Assembly: GCA_037349105.1 (NCBI GenBank)
Contig: JAYJMM010000082.1
Span: 1,364,001-1,428,000 of the forward strand
Direction: 5' to 3'
DNA from: Limnomonas spitsbergensis
Lineage: Eukaryota > Chlorophyta > Chlorophyceae > Chlamydomonadales
Length of the DNA: 64,000 nt
Shown here piece by piece: positions 11,613 to 23,186 of the stretch. The notes below the pieces were generated by a model. It ran no database searches and was not told the origin of the DNA. It saw only the letters and a program-made list of their open reading frames with translations. The translations under genes were made by a program, and so were the position numbers. Position 1 is the first letter of the stretch, and every line of letters begins with the position of its first letter.

Positions 11613-12054
11613 TAAGGACGTTACACCTCTGGCAAGAGGAAAGACAGAGAGGAGCATCTAGTACATAGACCCCCTACCATCAACGGAAAGGAAAACCGAA
11701 GGTCCGCGCCCCAGAAAACAAGAAAGAGAACAAGGACAACAACCCAGCCCTCAAAGTCTACCACGTCCTCAACATAAGCCAGAGCCTCCCACCCACGCCT
11801 GCCCTGGTACAACTGCTGAAAAACCGTGGTGCCCTCAGGGGGGCTTGCCCAACCTCTCGCCCTCAGCCTCTCCTTCACGCTAGGGCACTGAAACTCTGAA
11901 AGCACACATGCAGCGCATCCTCCACGTGCTGGCTGTGTCCCTCAGCCCAGCACCGGTGGCAGTGGCGTGTGTCACGCTGCTGATCGCTGCGCCGTCCTCT
12001 ATTATCAGCTGTGGCGTTGTGCTGACCGCTTCGAGTCGCAGCCTTCAGTGAGTA

Positions 12055-12733
12055 CAGTAGAACCACTTTAGCTCCGCTCGTAATTAAATAATTATTGGGG
12101 TGCGCGGACATGGCTGCGCGCTAATATTAATTCAAAAATTGCCGCTGCGCGGAGCGTCAGTAAGGTGCCCAAACAATTATTTTGGGGGTGCGCGGTATGA
12201 ATTAAAAACAGCATTTTTAACAAAATTATGCGCGCTAGCGCGCGACTGTTTAATTCGACATCCGTTCAGGCATCCTTGTCAAGTGTGCCTAAATAGCCCT
12301 GCATGGTAACACTACTGATGACTCGGATGAGCACTTCCGGTACTGAAAGTGATGCATTGACAGGGTTCGAACTTCAGACCTCAGGGTGGGCTGTTCAGTT
12401 ACGTAGGACCACTGAGCCCCCCGGGCCCCAATAGCCCCACGTTTTCTGAGGCCAGGAATCGGCGGAGGGAATGACGACTTCGGTATGCGGATCCTGCTAG
12501 CATCAAACGAAGTTGTAACTGAGTTTGACTGTACTGGCTGAAAGTGCTGCGCGGACGAAAATTTTAATTATTTCCAGTGATGCGCGATGTTTAATTAAAT
12601 TTTGTGCTGCGCGGCGTTAAATTAAATTAAAATTTCGTCGCTGCGCGACCGTTTTTTAAATTCTTTTTGGGGTGCGCGGCCGAAAATTAAATTCTTTTTT
12701 TTTGGGGTGCGCGGAGCTTAAGTGGTTTTACGG
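12055..12733. mobile_element. TA-flanked, AT-rich MITE-like element in a LINE
   Basis: Left end CAGTAGAACCACTTTAGCTC and right end (reverse complement) CCGTAAAACCACTTAAGCTC form imperfect inverted repeats. TA dinucleotides flank both ends (12053-12054 and 12734-12735), as expected for Tc1/mariner or pogo-type elements. The interior alternates AT tracts with many GCTGCGCGG or GGTGCGCGG words and has no transposase frame, so the copy is non-autonomous. Family assignment rests on terminal sequence and TA only. Confidence 0.7.
12355..12435 (-). repeat. tRNA-like (SINE head) sequence inside the TA element
   Basis: The minus strand shows an A-box-like GGGCTCAGTGGTC and a B-box-like AGTTCGAACCC about 45 nt downstream, as in tRNA-derived SINEs. 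The flanking stems do not close into a clean tRNA cloverleaf, so this is not called a tRNA gene. Confidence 0.35.
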
Positions 12734-13144
12734 TACACACACGTGCGCACGCGAGTGGCGCAAGCTAGACTGCAACTTGCTCCTGAGGCATTGCTGCGGC
12801 TTGAGGTATCAGTGGCCCACACCACATCACAGTATTTGGCTGCAGACGCATAGACTGACGCCAACCGGATGCGTGCAGGCATATGATGCCTCAGACGCAC
12901 CTTAAAGCCATGCAAGCTGGAAGCAAGCATGTAATGCATCCTCCATGTGCTCGCGGTCTCTCCTGGCTCAACAAGCAACCAGTACTACTGTAAACGTCTG
13001 TTGCCTTCGCGTGAGGCAATAAGCTCGAGTTAATTTAGATTGCATGGCCAAAAAGTAGTTTTCATTATGCCGCATGGGCCATCGATAGTTGCATGTTAGT
13101 CTGAAAAGTCTTTTTAGTGGAAAGCTGGCGCAAGGCTTGCCAGA

Positions 13145-13245
13145 TCAGGCATGGAAAGAAAGAAAACTACGTCCCGCAGGGGCGTGAGGGTTAAGGAAAC
13201 AGCGCGGCATGGGCCTAGGCCGCGTCCGCGCCGTTACCAACATAA
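13145..13245 (-). repeat. Dispersed repeat, relatives at 36985-37080 and 47955-48065
   Basis: On the minus strand: GGTAACGGCGCGGACGCGGC, a GCGCTGTTTCCTTAACC block, CTCACGCCCC, then TTTCTTTCTTTCC. The same blocks in the same order occur at the two other positions on the plus strand. The pyrimidine tract at the end resembles a retroposon tail, but the class is unknown. Confidence 0.6.
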
Positions 13246-14139
13246 CAAGAGAAAATTCTTACAAGCTTTTACGGATCAGGCATAGCATTTGCAGGGGTAG
13301 GTGGGAACGCATACAACATGAACACATGATGATGAAAAAAACCTAAGAATACATGTACCGGAGTGGGAATGCGTGGGGACCTTGTGCGATATCGGTACTC
13401 AAATGCAAAAACTTCAGGATTTAATTATGAAGGTCAGCCAAGCGAGCTTTAATGATTAATTAACAAAGAGAGTCATGGGAAACTGAGAACAATTCCAACA
13501 AATTCGGGGACGTCAGGAGGGACTCCAACAGGCATTTCAGATTTGTTGACGGCATGTCGTAGGAGTCCAGTCGGAAGGTTGTGCAGAATCGGCCCGGCCG
13601 ATTAGCCCATGCATGGCACCTCGGAATCAGGTACACCAAAGACGACTTCATCGTTGATGATGTGCTCCTATATATAGCAGCAAGGCAGCATTCATGAATG
13701 TGTAGAACATAAGATCAACAACTCTTACACGCAGAACAACTCTGAATCTTCCTTTGCCTTATCAGAAACCCAAACTCTGCCAATGCATGACATGTGAGCA
13801 ACCTAGGACAGCTTATATCAATATATCATAGTTGGACCGACAAAGACCCGCGACAATGTATTTATGCACTAGTGACCCCTGCTGGTTGCCATGACCCCTC
13901 TTCATACTCCTCTTTCTCTGCGGTTGTGCACAGCATTCATATCACCGCCCCCTCTCCTCACACAGCCCGGGAAAGGACGACACTCAACCTCGCCACAATC
14001 TTCAAAAGATTATGGTACCTACAGGCACTCCTGTTCCTAAACGGTCACGAAGTACATAAACTGACTACTGGAACCTACCGGTATACTGCTACCTTCACTG
14101 ACTGAGTAGAGCGACAAGGCGCAACGCAACTGCAAGTCC

Positions 14140-14215
14140 TATGCCGTGCATGAATGGCCGGATGGATGATCCAGTTGGGAGCGCTACACATGCCGGTGCC
14201 TTTTCCTATTTCTTG
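14140..14215. repeat. Dispersed repeat pair with 430-505 (inverted)
   Basis: Contains GGATG-TCCAGT-GGGAGCG and TACACATGCCGGTGCC matching the reverse complement of 430-505. Function unknown. Confidence 0.5.
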
Positions 14216-15107
14216 CCCTATCGCTGGCTCTCGAGAGCCACCACTCATTTTTCACCTTGGTCAGGCAGAAAACATTGGTAAGTCAGTGTTGCAGACCATG
14301 CACAGCCTACAGTGATGCCACTCGCTGACCCCTATGCATGGGCCCAAACCGGACCCAGAGAGTCACGAAGCATGCATGTGGATTCGCCGGTTTAAAAATA
14401 GGACATAGCTCTGTGCCAAGTGAGTGAGAGAAGCGTGTAGGACTTGGCAAGGCTTGAGAAGGTCAGCCAGGCCGATTGGCGCAAATGATTCTGCCTACAG
14501 GTTCTCTCGGTTTCTGATTTTTTGACACGGCTGTCATGAGAGGCATTGGCCGAAGCCCCTAGCCAATCAATTTACCGGAAAATGGGCGTTACCCAGAGCG
14601 ATTTGATACACCAGCGGGATCACCGATCGCAATATCTTCGCTCGGGGATTCTGAAGTAGGGCGGACGGTCGACCGGTGGCAGTAATCTGCGTAATCCATC
14701 AGACGAGGTTGACTCTTGCACAGCTTCCAGCGCCCTCCCTAGCTGTGTCCTAGCTGGCAAGGCAGGTCAATGAGAGAAATGCATTCAAAATCGTTGGGAT
14801 ACTGTCCCTGCCAGGGAGACACAAATAAATGCCAGCTGTATCCAGCCGGGTGACCTGTCTCGAAAATCGGATCAGTTGGCTTTCACCGGATTGACTAAAA
14901 GCCTAGCTGTCACCAAAGTACTGCTTATTCAGCCATGGGTTGATGCCTCATTGGCCCTACTTCATACTTCGACTTCGCCCCACAGCTACTCGCCCGCTTC
15001 GTTGCAATTTTGCACAGTTTTCGCACTGCGGTGACCTCGAGGCAGAGGGAACAATAATTGCAGCAGCAGCACTATAAATTAATATTGAAAGAACACAAGC
15101 GACAGCA

Positions 15108-17988
15108 ATGAGCGTCTGGAGGAAGCAATTATTGAGGCGGACTTCGGTCGATGACGCGCCCACGGCTGGCTACTTCATGATTCCTGCCAGCTGCTGCTCA
15201 TCTGCATTGAGGTTGTCAACGGGCTTCTCAGAACCTAGAAATGCCGTCGGGCGGTCCAAGTCATGCAGCATCATCGACTCTGCATACAGCCCTCTTGGCA
15301 CAGCAGAGCACGTCGTCAGACTTCCTGTTCGCTTTGGCAGCAACCTCGTCTCCCATGAAAAAAACGAGTCACTGTCAACGCCAGCTGGGCACGCGGACGC
15401 GGACCTCCCGAGTCACATAAAGATAACGCATGCCACCGAAGAGCAGGCCGTGACCATGGAAACCTGCGGCTCTGTGAACATCTACCTTCAGAGATCCAAA
15501 TCTCCTAAAGCTGCCTACAACTCCTTTACCTCCCACGCATTGACATGCTGGGTCATCCCCTCATCCAACAATGTGAGTTCCATCTTGACCTAGCCCACAC
15601 TGACTCTTGAATAGTATGGGCCCCATTATTTGCATCGTGCTGTACACTTGCCACCTTAACCTTGATGCTGCTACCTGCATGCCGACTCCTTGCAATGACC
15701 TAGCCAATACCAATCCTTGAACTGAAAGTGAACTGGGAGTGCATTGCCACGCTGCCATGGAAACCTTCCAGCTGCGAGATCTGCCATGCAAATTGTCAAA
15801 CTGATTCCCTTCCATTACATTCCTGACCAGCAGTGTTCAGTTCAAAGCGGCTCGCCCTCTCAGCCGCTGTCATCCGGTCCGCTCAAGCCGTCAGAGAGAG
15901 CTGAGGTGAAGAGTGGCGACTGGATCCAATTCGGAACCGTGGAGGGGCGCATCTTCTTCCCCAAGGACCGCCAGCAGGTCCGTTGTTTGAGTAAAACTGA
16001 ATTGGAAGCACCAACGCTGCTTGGGACCAGGGAATGAGGACATTGAGGACACAGCTCCCCAGCCAGTCGCTTATTTGGGGCACCTGCTTTCTAAGCGCCA
16101 TGCACTGCAACGTCTACGATGTTTCGGGAGAGGGGATCAGGGAAGAGGTTAGCAGCACTCCACAGCCAAGCCGTGATATGCCAGCGCTGCTGCGCCGAAT
16201 GAATCATAGATGGATGCCAGCAACAGAACTGTCCGATTATGCTGCTGCCGATTTTCATTGGGGGCAAGGGTCACGGGGCAAGCCAGTTTCTGCCAATGAC
16301 TGCATTGTGTGTTTCTCATTTGCCTCTCACCACAGACTTGATTTCCGGTTTCTTATCACTATCTGAAATCTGGTGCGCAGGAGGCCAGCTGCATGCACGC
16401 GCGCGTCACCATAGCCCCGCGCCCAGTGCCCAGCCTCGCCTACGGCCAAAGCGCGCTTTCCGCCTACCCCAGCAGCGCTGAAAAGACCTCGTCCTCCTCA
16501 CTCAGCAACATAGCGAGGCCCTCGCTGGGCAGCCTGGTGTCACTCACTCAGGCTCCAGTGCCCAATCGCGCCTCGATCAACCGGGCCTGCAGCTCTGCCT
16601 TGCAAGAAGGACGCTGTCTAATCGACGGCCCCAGCGGCTGGTCTGCCCCGCTCCCTACCCCCCGCTGCTCCACCTCCTCCAGATACATCTCTGCGCCCGC
16701 CGCCGCCGCCGCAGTCGCCACCGCCCTGGCAGAGTCATCACCCCCCGGCAGTGTCTGCTGGTGGCGGGGAGAGTCAGACCTCGGGCCTGTCGCCTCTCCT
16801 CCGGTCACCAAGGCCTACTTGGAAAAGGCAGCCATCGCGCATTTCAACAGCAGCTCGTTCTCCATGATGCGCCAGTCCAGTCAGTGGGCCCAAGCGCCAG
16901 GCGAGGAGGCCCCTCACGTGCGGGCATTCAAGTCCTGCCCGCAAGCCGGCTCCCATGGCGGTAAGGATCAGGGATGTCCTGCCGTCGTCAGTGGCTCCAA
17001 TGGCAACGCCCCCGAGGCTAGCAACAGCGCTCCATCGCCCGCAGCGGACGTGCTGGTGCCCTCGGCGCTGACGAGCCTTGGGAGCCAGAGCAGGTTTGCA
17101 AACAGCGGCCCGCTGCACCTGCGGGACAGCGAGGAGGCAGCAGGCAGGATGAGCTGGGAGAACTGGGAGTCACCTGAAGAGGACTCAGAGGAGACCTTCA
17201 ACCCGGCCCTATCATCGCAGCAGGAGCGATACGTGCAGAGCTACAGCAGCATGCTGTACGGCCAGGCTGACTTGGCATCTATGCGCGACGCTGGGTATGG
17301 GGATAACGACAGCGCCGCCAAGCTGCTGCGGCTGAGGCGGCTCTCGCTCGACCTAGCCTTCTCTTCGAGTTTGCCCTCAAAGCACCAGGCGCCGCTGGTG
17401 GAGGGCAGCGTCTTTACATGGGTCAGTGGCCGACATAGTGCCAGGACAATGGACCCCTTGGATGCTAAGGTACAGGCGCAGGTGGCAGGTGGATGCGCGT
17501 CGTTCGTGGTCCCCATCAGCAGCGAGCCGTCGCCGATGGCCAGCCGGCGCGGCAGCTCGGCCGGCAGCCGCCGGAGCAGCAGCTTGAGCAGCACCATGAC
17601 GACGCGGCTGTCCACGTCGGATAGTAATGCCTGCCGCAGTAGCCTTGATGCTGCGGCCCGCGCCGTGCAGGCTGGTGAGCTTGAGTGGATGGGCGGCGCG
17701 GCGGCGTCTCCGGATGCGCCGCGGGTGACGCCGCACTGCCCGCTCCCGCCCCAGCCTCTGGCTAGGGTGCTGCGGCGGGAGGCGGCGGCGGCAGCGGCCG
17801 AGGTGCTGCTTCAGGAGACGGCGTCGAAGGTGCTGTTGAGCAAGGAGGCGGCAGCTGCAGCCGCAGCGCTGACCAATTTCCAGGTGGTCGAGTGCGAGCG
17901 GCGCCGGCGGCGGGACGCAGCAGGTTGCTGCGCAGCCGCGTGTGGCTTTGACGAGGATGAGGAGGATGAGATGCAGATTTCGACTTGA
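15108..17988 (+). CDS. Unrecognised Ser/Ala-rich protein, four exons
   Basis: I do not recognise this protein. Exons: 15108-15572, 15834-15977, 16055-16147, 16381-17988; all junctions are phase 0 and give about 769 residues ending TGA. The donor after 15977 (GTCCGT) is weak, and the acceptor before 15834 could lie 3 nt earlier. The N-terminal third is mixed-composition with TCWVIPSSNN, GDWIQFGTVEGRIFFPKDRQ and SAMHCNVYDVSGEGI and may be a small folded domain. The last exon is low-complexity: Ser clusters near residues 265-300 and 610-660, Ala runs, an Ala-rich amphipathic stretch with RREAAAAAAEVLLQE, then ERRRRRDA and an acidic end DEDEEDEMQ. The long uninterrupted last exon with strong third-position GC argues that it is real. 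It could be a regulatory or scaffold protein; no catalytic motif is visible. Confidence 0.6.
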
Positions 17989-19262
17989 TTCAGAGCATGC
18001 TGCATCGTCCGGCTACATACAGCCCCGCAGCTATGCGTGTCGAGTGAGAATACCTGGATTTTTGCCGCGTGTCAACAAATGTTTCAAGACCTCGAAAACC
18101 TCTGATTGTTGAATTCCCCGTTTCCATTGCATTATTGGAGTGTCCCATGTTGTACCAAACCGGTACAATGATTGAATACTTATTTTCGAGTTATTTAGTG
18201 ACCAGTAACATTGGGGTCATGTTGGACTTGGGATAGGGGTGTGTGGGGACATGCTGATACGACATGCCCGGTTGATTTGCTTAGAGCAGGCATCGCCTTT
18301 TGGTAAGAGAGTATACTATATCGACCAATATTATGAACTTAATACACCCCTGCCCTTTGTCAAAAATGTTTGTCCGCTTGAGCCTCTATGTCGGGTATTT
18401 TTTCTGTTGACCTCGGGAGAGGTACTTCAAGACTCTTTAGGTGCCCAAATACGCTCTTGTGGGAACAGCTGCAATAAATCGTAACTTAATAGTTCGTACT
18501 CACGTCTATACTCACACACTCCTAAAAATACCGCATATCGTCAACATTTTATGTGTCCTCTTCCGTGTCTGTGTGCTCATCTTCTGTTTTATGTGTTGCT
18601 GTGAGTGTGTGTGTGAATGATGTTTCACCTCTGTGCCCTGCTGTGTGTGTGTGCTTGAATGTGTGCCTCCTTTGATTTTCGTAGTTTCCGTTTGCCTGGC
18701 TGATCGGAGGACTGACTCTCTCTGTTTAGGAGTTAATTGCCCGGATAATGATTGCCATCATGGAAGCGCTTCTGGTTTTGTGAAGATGCCGATTGTACTT
18801 CCTAGTGCGCCCCAGACCCCATTTCCAGGTATCCATTTCAGAGCAGATTGGTGCTGGCTATGGCAGGAGACGATCACAATAGGTTGTATGCTGTAGGACC
18901 TTGAGCTGCTGGACGGGACATACGGTACCTGCGGCGCACTTCGAAAAATCTGATGATGTCGTTGTCCTGGAAAGGCTTGGTGCACATGCAGTGATGTAAA
19001 CGTTTTTGTTTTGCAAAATATCTGGTAACGGCATACCCGGTATCATAAGCTTATATCATTATATGATATATGGTGGAACTGAAGGGATGGGGCCGAATGA
19101 GCTGGCAAAGGGTCACTGGAAAGCTGTCAAAGAGAGAAACCCATAACGAGATGTCATAAAAAGTTCTCACAACTGGTCAGCAAATAGTCGAAAAGTCTGA
19201 AATGTACGTTCTTGGTCCCTGCTTCTTGGGTTGGGTTTGCCACGACACGCCCCTTGATACCT
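17989..19262. other. Intergenic region, no supported gene
   Basis: Contains the 3' flank of the Ser-rich gene and TG-rich stretches near 18560-18640. No coding exon, RNA gene or transposon end is supported. Confidence 0.35.
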
Positions 19263-19275
19263 TAGGCCCAGAGGT

Positions 19276-20200
19276 CAATAGTTACACCTCTGGGCCCGTT
19301 CAAAGCTCGGCCGCATGAGCGCCCAACTGTTCAGAAGGGAGAAAAGAAGACACTAAAAGGAAGAGGGGGGGACAGGAACAAAAGGAGAGGCCGGGAAGAC
19401 CAAGTCCGACACCTGAGTTCCACTAGAGACAAGCCCTCGACAAAGCCTCTGAGAAAATAAAATACCACAAAAGCAAGCGTATCCCACCCCTGTTTGGCCG
19501 CGAGGGCGCCCCACTGATCAGAAGGGAGAAGAGAAGAAACTAAAAAGGGGCAAACAACAAGAACAATAAGGACCAAAAGAGAAGGCCGGAAAGGCAAACG
19601 ACACCGGCGCCTCAGAAACCCTGGAGACTAACCCTCAACAATGCCCACAACACAGTCCACAAAAGGAAGTGCATTCCACCCCTGCTCAGCCTGGTACAGC
19701 TGGTGGAAGTTAGTGGCAGGGCCTGGAGGACCTGCCCACCCCCGCTCCCGTAACTGCTCCCTGACACTAGGGCACTGGAAGCACACATGTAGCGCATCCT
19801 CCACCTGCTCGCTATCCCCCCGTGCCCAACACCGCTGGCAGCAGAGTGCCTCTCGCCGCTCACCGTTGCGCCGTCCTCTGGAATCAGCCGTGCCGATCGC
19901 GCCGAGCTGCAGTCGAAAATTTATGCGCACACAAGCACACTCCCTTTGGCTAGTGCGGCTCTTGGCTTGCGCCAGCACGGCAGTGGACGGCACCCGCCGT
20001 GGACTGGAACCAGGCGTGGTAGGTCGCCGCAGATCTGTGCTCGGTGGTAGGATCCCTGGGGTCCCCACCGCCGCTGGCGTCCAGCCGTGCTTGCTCGTAG
20101 GCTGCGTCAACGAGTGCCAACACCTCTGTGACGGGTATATGCTGTAGGGCAGCTGCTGCCTCGAGCAAGATGGGGGTGGCTGTCCCTCGCTCCAGCTCCA
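19276..20200 (-). mobile_element. LINE copy with 13-bp target-site duplication
   Basis: Minus-strand LINE covering the linker LALVDAAYEQARLDASGGGD, the knuckle CCQRCWARGDSEQVEDALHV / CFQCPSVREQL, GWAGPPGPATNFHQLYQAEQ and the 3' UTR and tail. TAGGCCCAGAGGT at 19263-19275 recurs at 20201-20213, which marks both ends. The target itself looks like another LINE tail. The 3' UTR contains a duplicated unit (two GCGCCC-plus-AGAAGGGAGAA blocks at about 19300-19345 and 19490-19535), as in the copy at 22125-22472. Confidence 0.85.
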
Positions 20201-20345
20201 TAGGCCCAGAGGTGAAATGTCATAAACATGCTCTTTCCGATGCCCCAGGGTGTTGTAGCTTTTGCTGAGGCTAAGTCATTTTAGAGGCCAGGGCGTCCTT
20301 TCTCTTCCACCCCCCAGCCACGTGTCAATAACGTTACCCCTCTAG

Positions 20346-21058
20346 GCACTTGAGGCTGCGACTCGGAGCGGCCAGCACAACTGATAATAGAGGACGGCGC
20401 AGCGATCAGCTGCGTGACACACGCTACTGCCAACGGTGCTGGGCTGAGGGACACGGCCAACATGTGGAGGATGCGCTGCATGTGTTCTTTCAGTGCCCTA
20501 GCGTGAAAGAGAGGCTGAGGACGAGATGTTGGGCAGGCCCTCCTGAGGGCGCCAGGGACTTTCAGCAGTTGTACCAGGGCAGGCAGGCATGGGTGGGAGG
20601 CTCTGGGGTTTGTTGAGGACGTGGTAGAATTTGTTGAGGGCTATTTTGCTTCTTTTTTGCCTCCCTGGGGAATGGCTCTTTCCCTTTTTGCATCTCTCTT
20701 GCTTTCAGAGGCGGGGATCCTTCGGCCTGCCTTTCCCTTTGTGCTCCTCCCTGCCTTTAGTTCCTTTCCTTTCCCCTCCCAACCAGACATGACGGCGGAG
20801 AGCCCACAGGCAGGGGTGGGAGGTCCTGGTTTTATGTAATTTGCAACTTGGGTTCTTGAAGGCAAGGCTCTTCAGGGGCAGGGGATACGGTTTGCCTGAC
20901 CTTTTCGTTGTTTTTCTTGTTGTTTGGTGGGTGAACTTGCTATTCGTTCTTTTCTCTTGTGTCTTACAAGATCCTCCTTGACTTTCTAGCTGACTTTTTG
21001 TTTTCCGAAGTGGCCGAGCTTTTTTCAGCATGGCCCAGAAATGGAACGTCATTAACCT
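20346..21058 (+). mobile_element. Composite LINE 3' fragment
   Basis: Plus-strand copy encoding RLGAASTTDNRGRRSDQLRD, then RYCQRCWAEGHGQHVEDALH and FFQCPSVKERLRTRCWAGPP, followed by a first-type 3' UTR to about 20785 and a second-subfamily 3' UTR ending at 21058. The junction suggests one truncated copy inserted into or fused with another. A short inverted tail (20326-20345) precedes it. Confidence 0.75.
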
Positions 21059-21567
21059 CTGGGCCCTGCTTCGTGGGCGCCAAATTAATAGGTGCAGAAA
21101 AAGAGGAAAATGCCCCCTCCTAGCCACTTGTGTACCCCTTACTTTGTTTCCCCCTTTCCTGGATTACCTCGAGGGTGGGGCAAAACAAAAGTCAATCATC
21201 CCATCATAAAAAATGTGAAACGACCCCTGGCTCCCCCCCCCACCCGCGCCTCTGGAACCTAGTAAAGCCTTAATTTCTCAGTCAAAAATCAGAATTTAAG
21301 GAAGGGCGCGGGTTCAATTTCAATCAGCTCATCAGTGCGCTTCTAATGGTGTCGATAAATGTAGCTGGTTCACAAATGTCAAGCGGTGAAACAAAATAAG
21401 ATACCATTGCTCTAGCTACCACCTGCCAGCTACCTATCCTCGAGGCTCCAGACGAGAGGACTCACGTATGAGAAACATCAAACTAGCATCTAACTTGAGC
21501 GTGCTGATGTGCTGCTTCAGAAGCTTGGTCTTCTGCTTCTTGAGGTGCTCCTTGCCCACCCACCCCT
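21059..21567. other. Short gene-free stretch between LINE copies
   Basis: No feature could be supported here apart from a C-run at 21231-21242. Confidence 0.3.
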
Positions 21568-21641
21568 TCACTCTTTAGTTAGGCGCCCATGCGGCCGAGC
21601 CTTATTTGAGCAGGGCCCAGAGGTGTAACGTCATTGACACA
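21568..21641 (+). mobile_element. LINE tail fragment
   Basis: CTTTAGTTAGGCGCCCATGC, GGCCGAGCC and the terminal GGGCCCAGAGGTGTAACG with TCATTGAC. Only the last 70 or so bases of the LINE are present. Confidence 0.7.
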
Positions 21642-21982
21642 TAATAAGGGCGGATGTCAATGCTCCTGCAGATGGTGCAAGCCACTGGTCTGTTGGTGCA
21701 AGGATTGGTTGCAGAACCCCTCTCAGCAGCCACGTATGACATCTTCTGGGGGCAGCGGGACTCAACTGCTTGCGTGCCGTTGCTAGAGCCTTTGCCTAAG
21801 TCCGTTTTGCAAAGGCATGATGTCATGTCGTCACACAAAATGCCACAGAAGCTGCATGCCTCAGCACCACTTGGCTCCAAGCTACAGGCGGCAACACATT
21901 GGCGTAGCGAGATGTGCGCTCCGACGTGCAACCGCATAGCTGATAGCTTGGTTATCTTCTCACAGCCATGCACCTTGCACAC
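21642..21982 (-). pseudogene. Cys-rich zinc-binding fragment, possibly transposon-linked
   Basis: The minus strand encodes MRLHVGAHISL, CSFCGILC, CLCKTDLGK, RCPQKMSYVAAERGSATN and PCTNRPVACTICR. The spacing of Cys pairs and the PCTNRP-x-C-x2-C motif resemble Cys/His domains I associate with transposon-linked proteins; this is from memory and weak. The frame is cut at its C-terminal side by the LINE tail at 21568-21641, and no partner exon was found. Host gene remnant is the alternative. Confidence 0.35.
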
Positions 21983-22124
21983 CGTCGGCGCATCCCTAGC
22001 TACTGCCTACTGGTGGTCCATATTCTTGTTGAACATCCTCCAACTCTCGTGGGTGTCATCCCAAAGTCGCCAGGGCTCGGCATCATCTCCTCTGTTCGGG
22101 AACTCGGCAGACATGCTCAAACTG

Positions 22125-22472
22125 AGGCGCCCGTGTCGTTTGCCCTTCCGGCCTTCCCCTTTCGTCCTTTCCCCCCCCTTTTTTTAGTTTCTTCTCTTCT
22201 CCCTTCTGATCAGAGGGGCGCCCTCGAGGCCAAGCAGGGGTGGGACACGCTTGCTTTTGTGGACTTTGGTGGACTTTTCGTTTTTTCGAGGCTTTGTTGA
22301 GGGCTAGTCTCTAGTGGAACTCGAAGTCGGACTTGATCTTCGTTGCCTTCCCGGCCTTTCCTTTTGTTCCTTTCCCCCCTCTTCCTTTTAGTTTCTTCTA
22401 TTCTCCCTTCTGAACAGTTGGGCGCCCACGCGGCCGGGCTGTGAGCGGGCCCAGAGGTGTCACGTTATTGAC
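22125..22472 (+). mobile_element. LINE 3' UTR copy with internal duplication
   Basis: Plus-strand 3' UTR with two consecutive units, each carrying a TTTAGTTTCTTCT-TTCTCCC block and a GGCGCCC block, ending GGGCCCAGAGGTGTCACGTT and ATTGAC. The same double structure occurs inverted at 19276-19640, so it is a subfamily feature rather than a local accident. Confidence 0.7.
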
Positions 22473-22504
22473 ATGTATTCCACTGTCTTACATGATAGTT
22501 TATG

Positions 22505-22643
22505 TTCCTTTGCCTTTCCTTTCCAGCCTTTTGTCCGTCCCTTGACTTTCTTACCCCTTTTCCTTTTTTTCCGGCCCCTTTTACTTGGGCGCCCACGTGG
22601 CCAAGCCTTTTTGAGCAGGGCCCAGAGGTGTAACGTCAATGAC
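22505..22643 (+). mobile_element. LINE 3' tail fragment
   Basis: Pyrimidine-rich 3' UTR followed by TTGGGCGCCCACGTGGCC, AAGCCTTTTTGAGCAGGGCC and CAGAGGTGTAACGTCAATGA. No coding part remains. Confidence 0.7.
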
Positions 22644-22754
22644 ATCATAGTACATGTGTGCGGATAGGACCACACTGTTATGGAATACAAAAAGATACAA
22701 AGGGAACGAGGAGGAAGTGTCGACAGCCCATATCCTAGCAAAACATGGTTTTAA

Positions 22755-22868
22755 GTCAATGACGTTACATCTCTGGGCCATGCACAAGAAGGCTCGGCCG
22801 CAAGGGCGCCCAACTGTTCAGATGGGAGAAAAGAACCGGTAACTGCTCCCTGACACTAAAGCACTGCT
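22755..22868 (-). mobile_element. Rearranged LINE fragment
   Basis: Minus-strand tail joined directly, near 22834, to a short piece of the knuckle-coding region (matches GTAACTGCTCCCTGACACTA at about 19745). The 3' UTR between them is missing, so this copy has an internal deletion. Confidence 0.65.
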
Positions 22869-23186
22869 GGACATGATTATAAGTAACGGATGCATTTGGC
22901 ATATAAACATAATAGGAATAAACACAGAGGGGAATTAAGATAGCGCATACCAGCATTGAAAGCAAGTAACACAATTCAAGACGCTGAGATCAACATTCAA
23001 CACATCAAGTACATGCATGTAAATCCGACTAGGTGTTTATGGGGAGTCTCGCAGAGATGTTGGCAAGATACCGGTATTCTCTCAATTGAAAAGGAAATGC
23101 GACGATCCAGTTTACATCTTACGTTCCATGCAACGTCACAGACAAAGTGGGTTGTGAAGAAATTACAAACTAAACCTACAAACAAG
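22869..23186. other. 3' flank of the ankyrin gene
   Basis: AT-rich non-coding DNA. TTACA at 23163-23167 and near 23113 would read TGTAA on the minus strand and could act as poly(A) signals for the ankyrin gene. Confidence 0.4.

Larger units (their letters stand above)
11615..12985 (-). mobile_element. LINE 3' fragment(s) interrupted by a DNA transposon
   Basis: Minus-strand LINE with tail at 11615 and the knuckle region at 11880-12050 (DTRHCHRCWAEGHSQHVEDA then LHVCFQ). The coding sequence resumes after 12735. A second degenerate knuckle copy is at about 12905-12975. The gap 12055-12733 is a separate TA-flanked element. Confidence 0.7.
12986..15107. other. Intergenic region, no supported gene
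   Basis: Holds one member of a dispersed repeat at 13145-13245 and the repeat at 14140-14215. Short open frames show no recognisable protein or consistent splice pattern. A TATATATA-like run near 13670 and a CAG-rich leader before 15108 were noted without further support. Confidence 0.35.
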
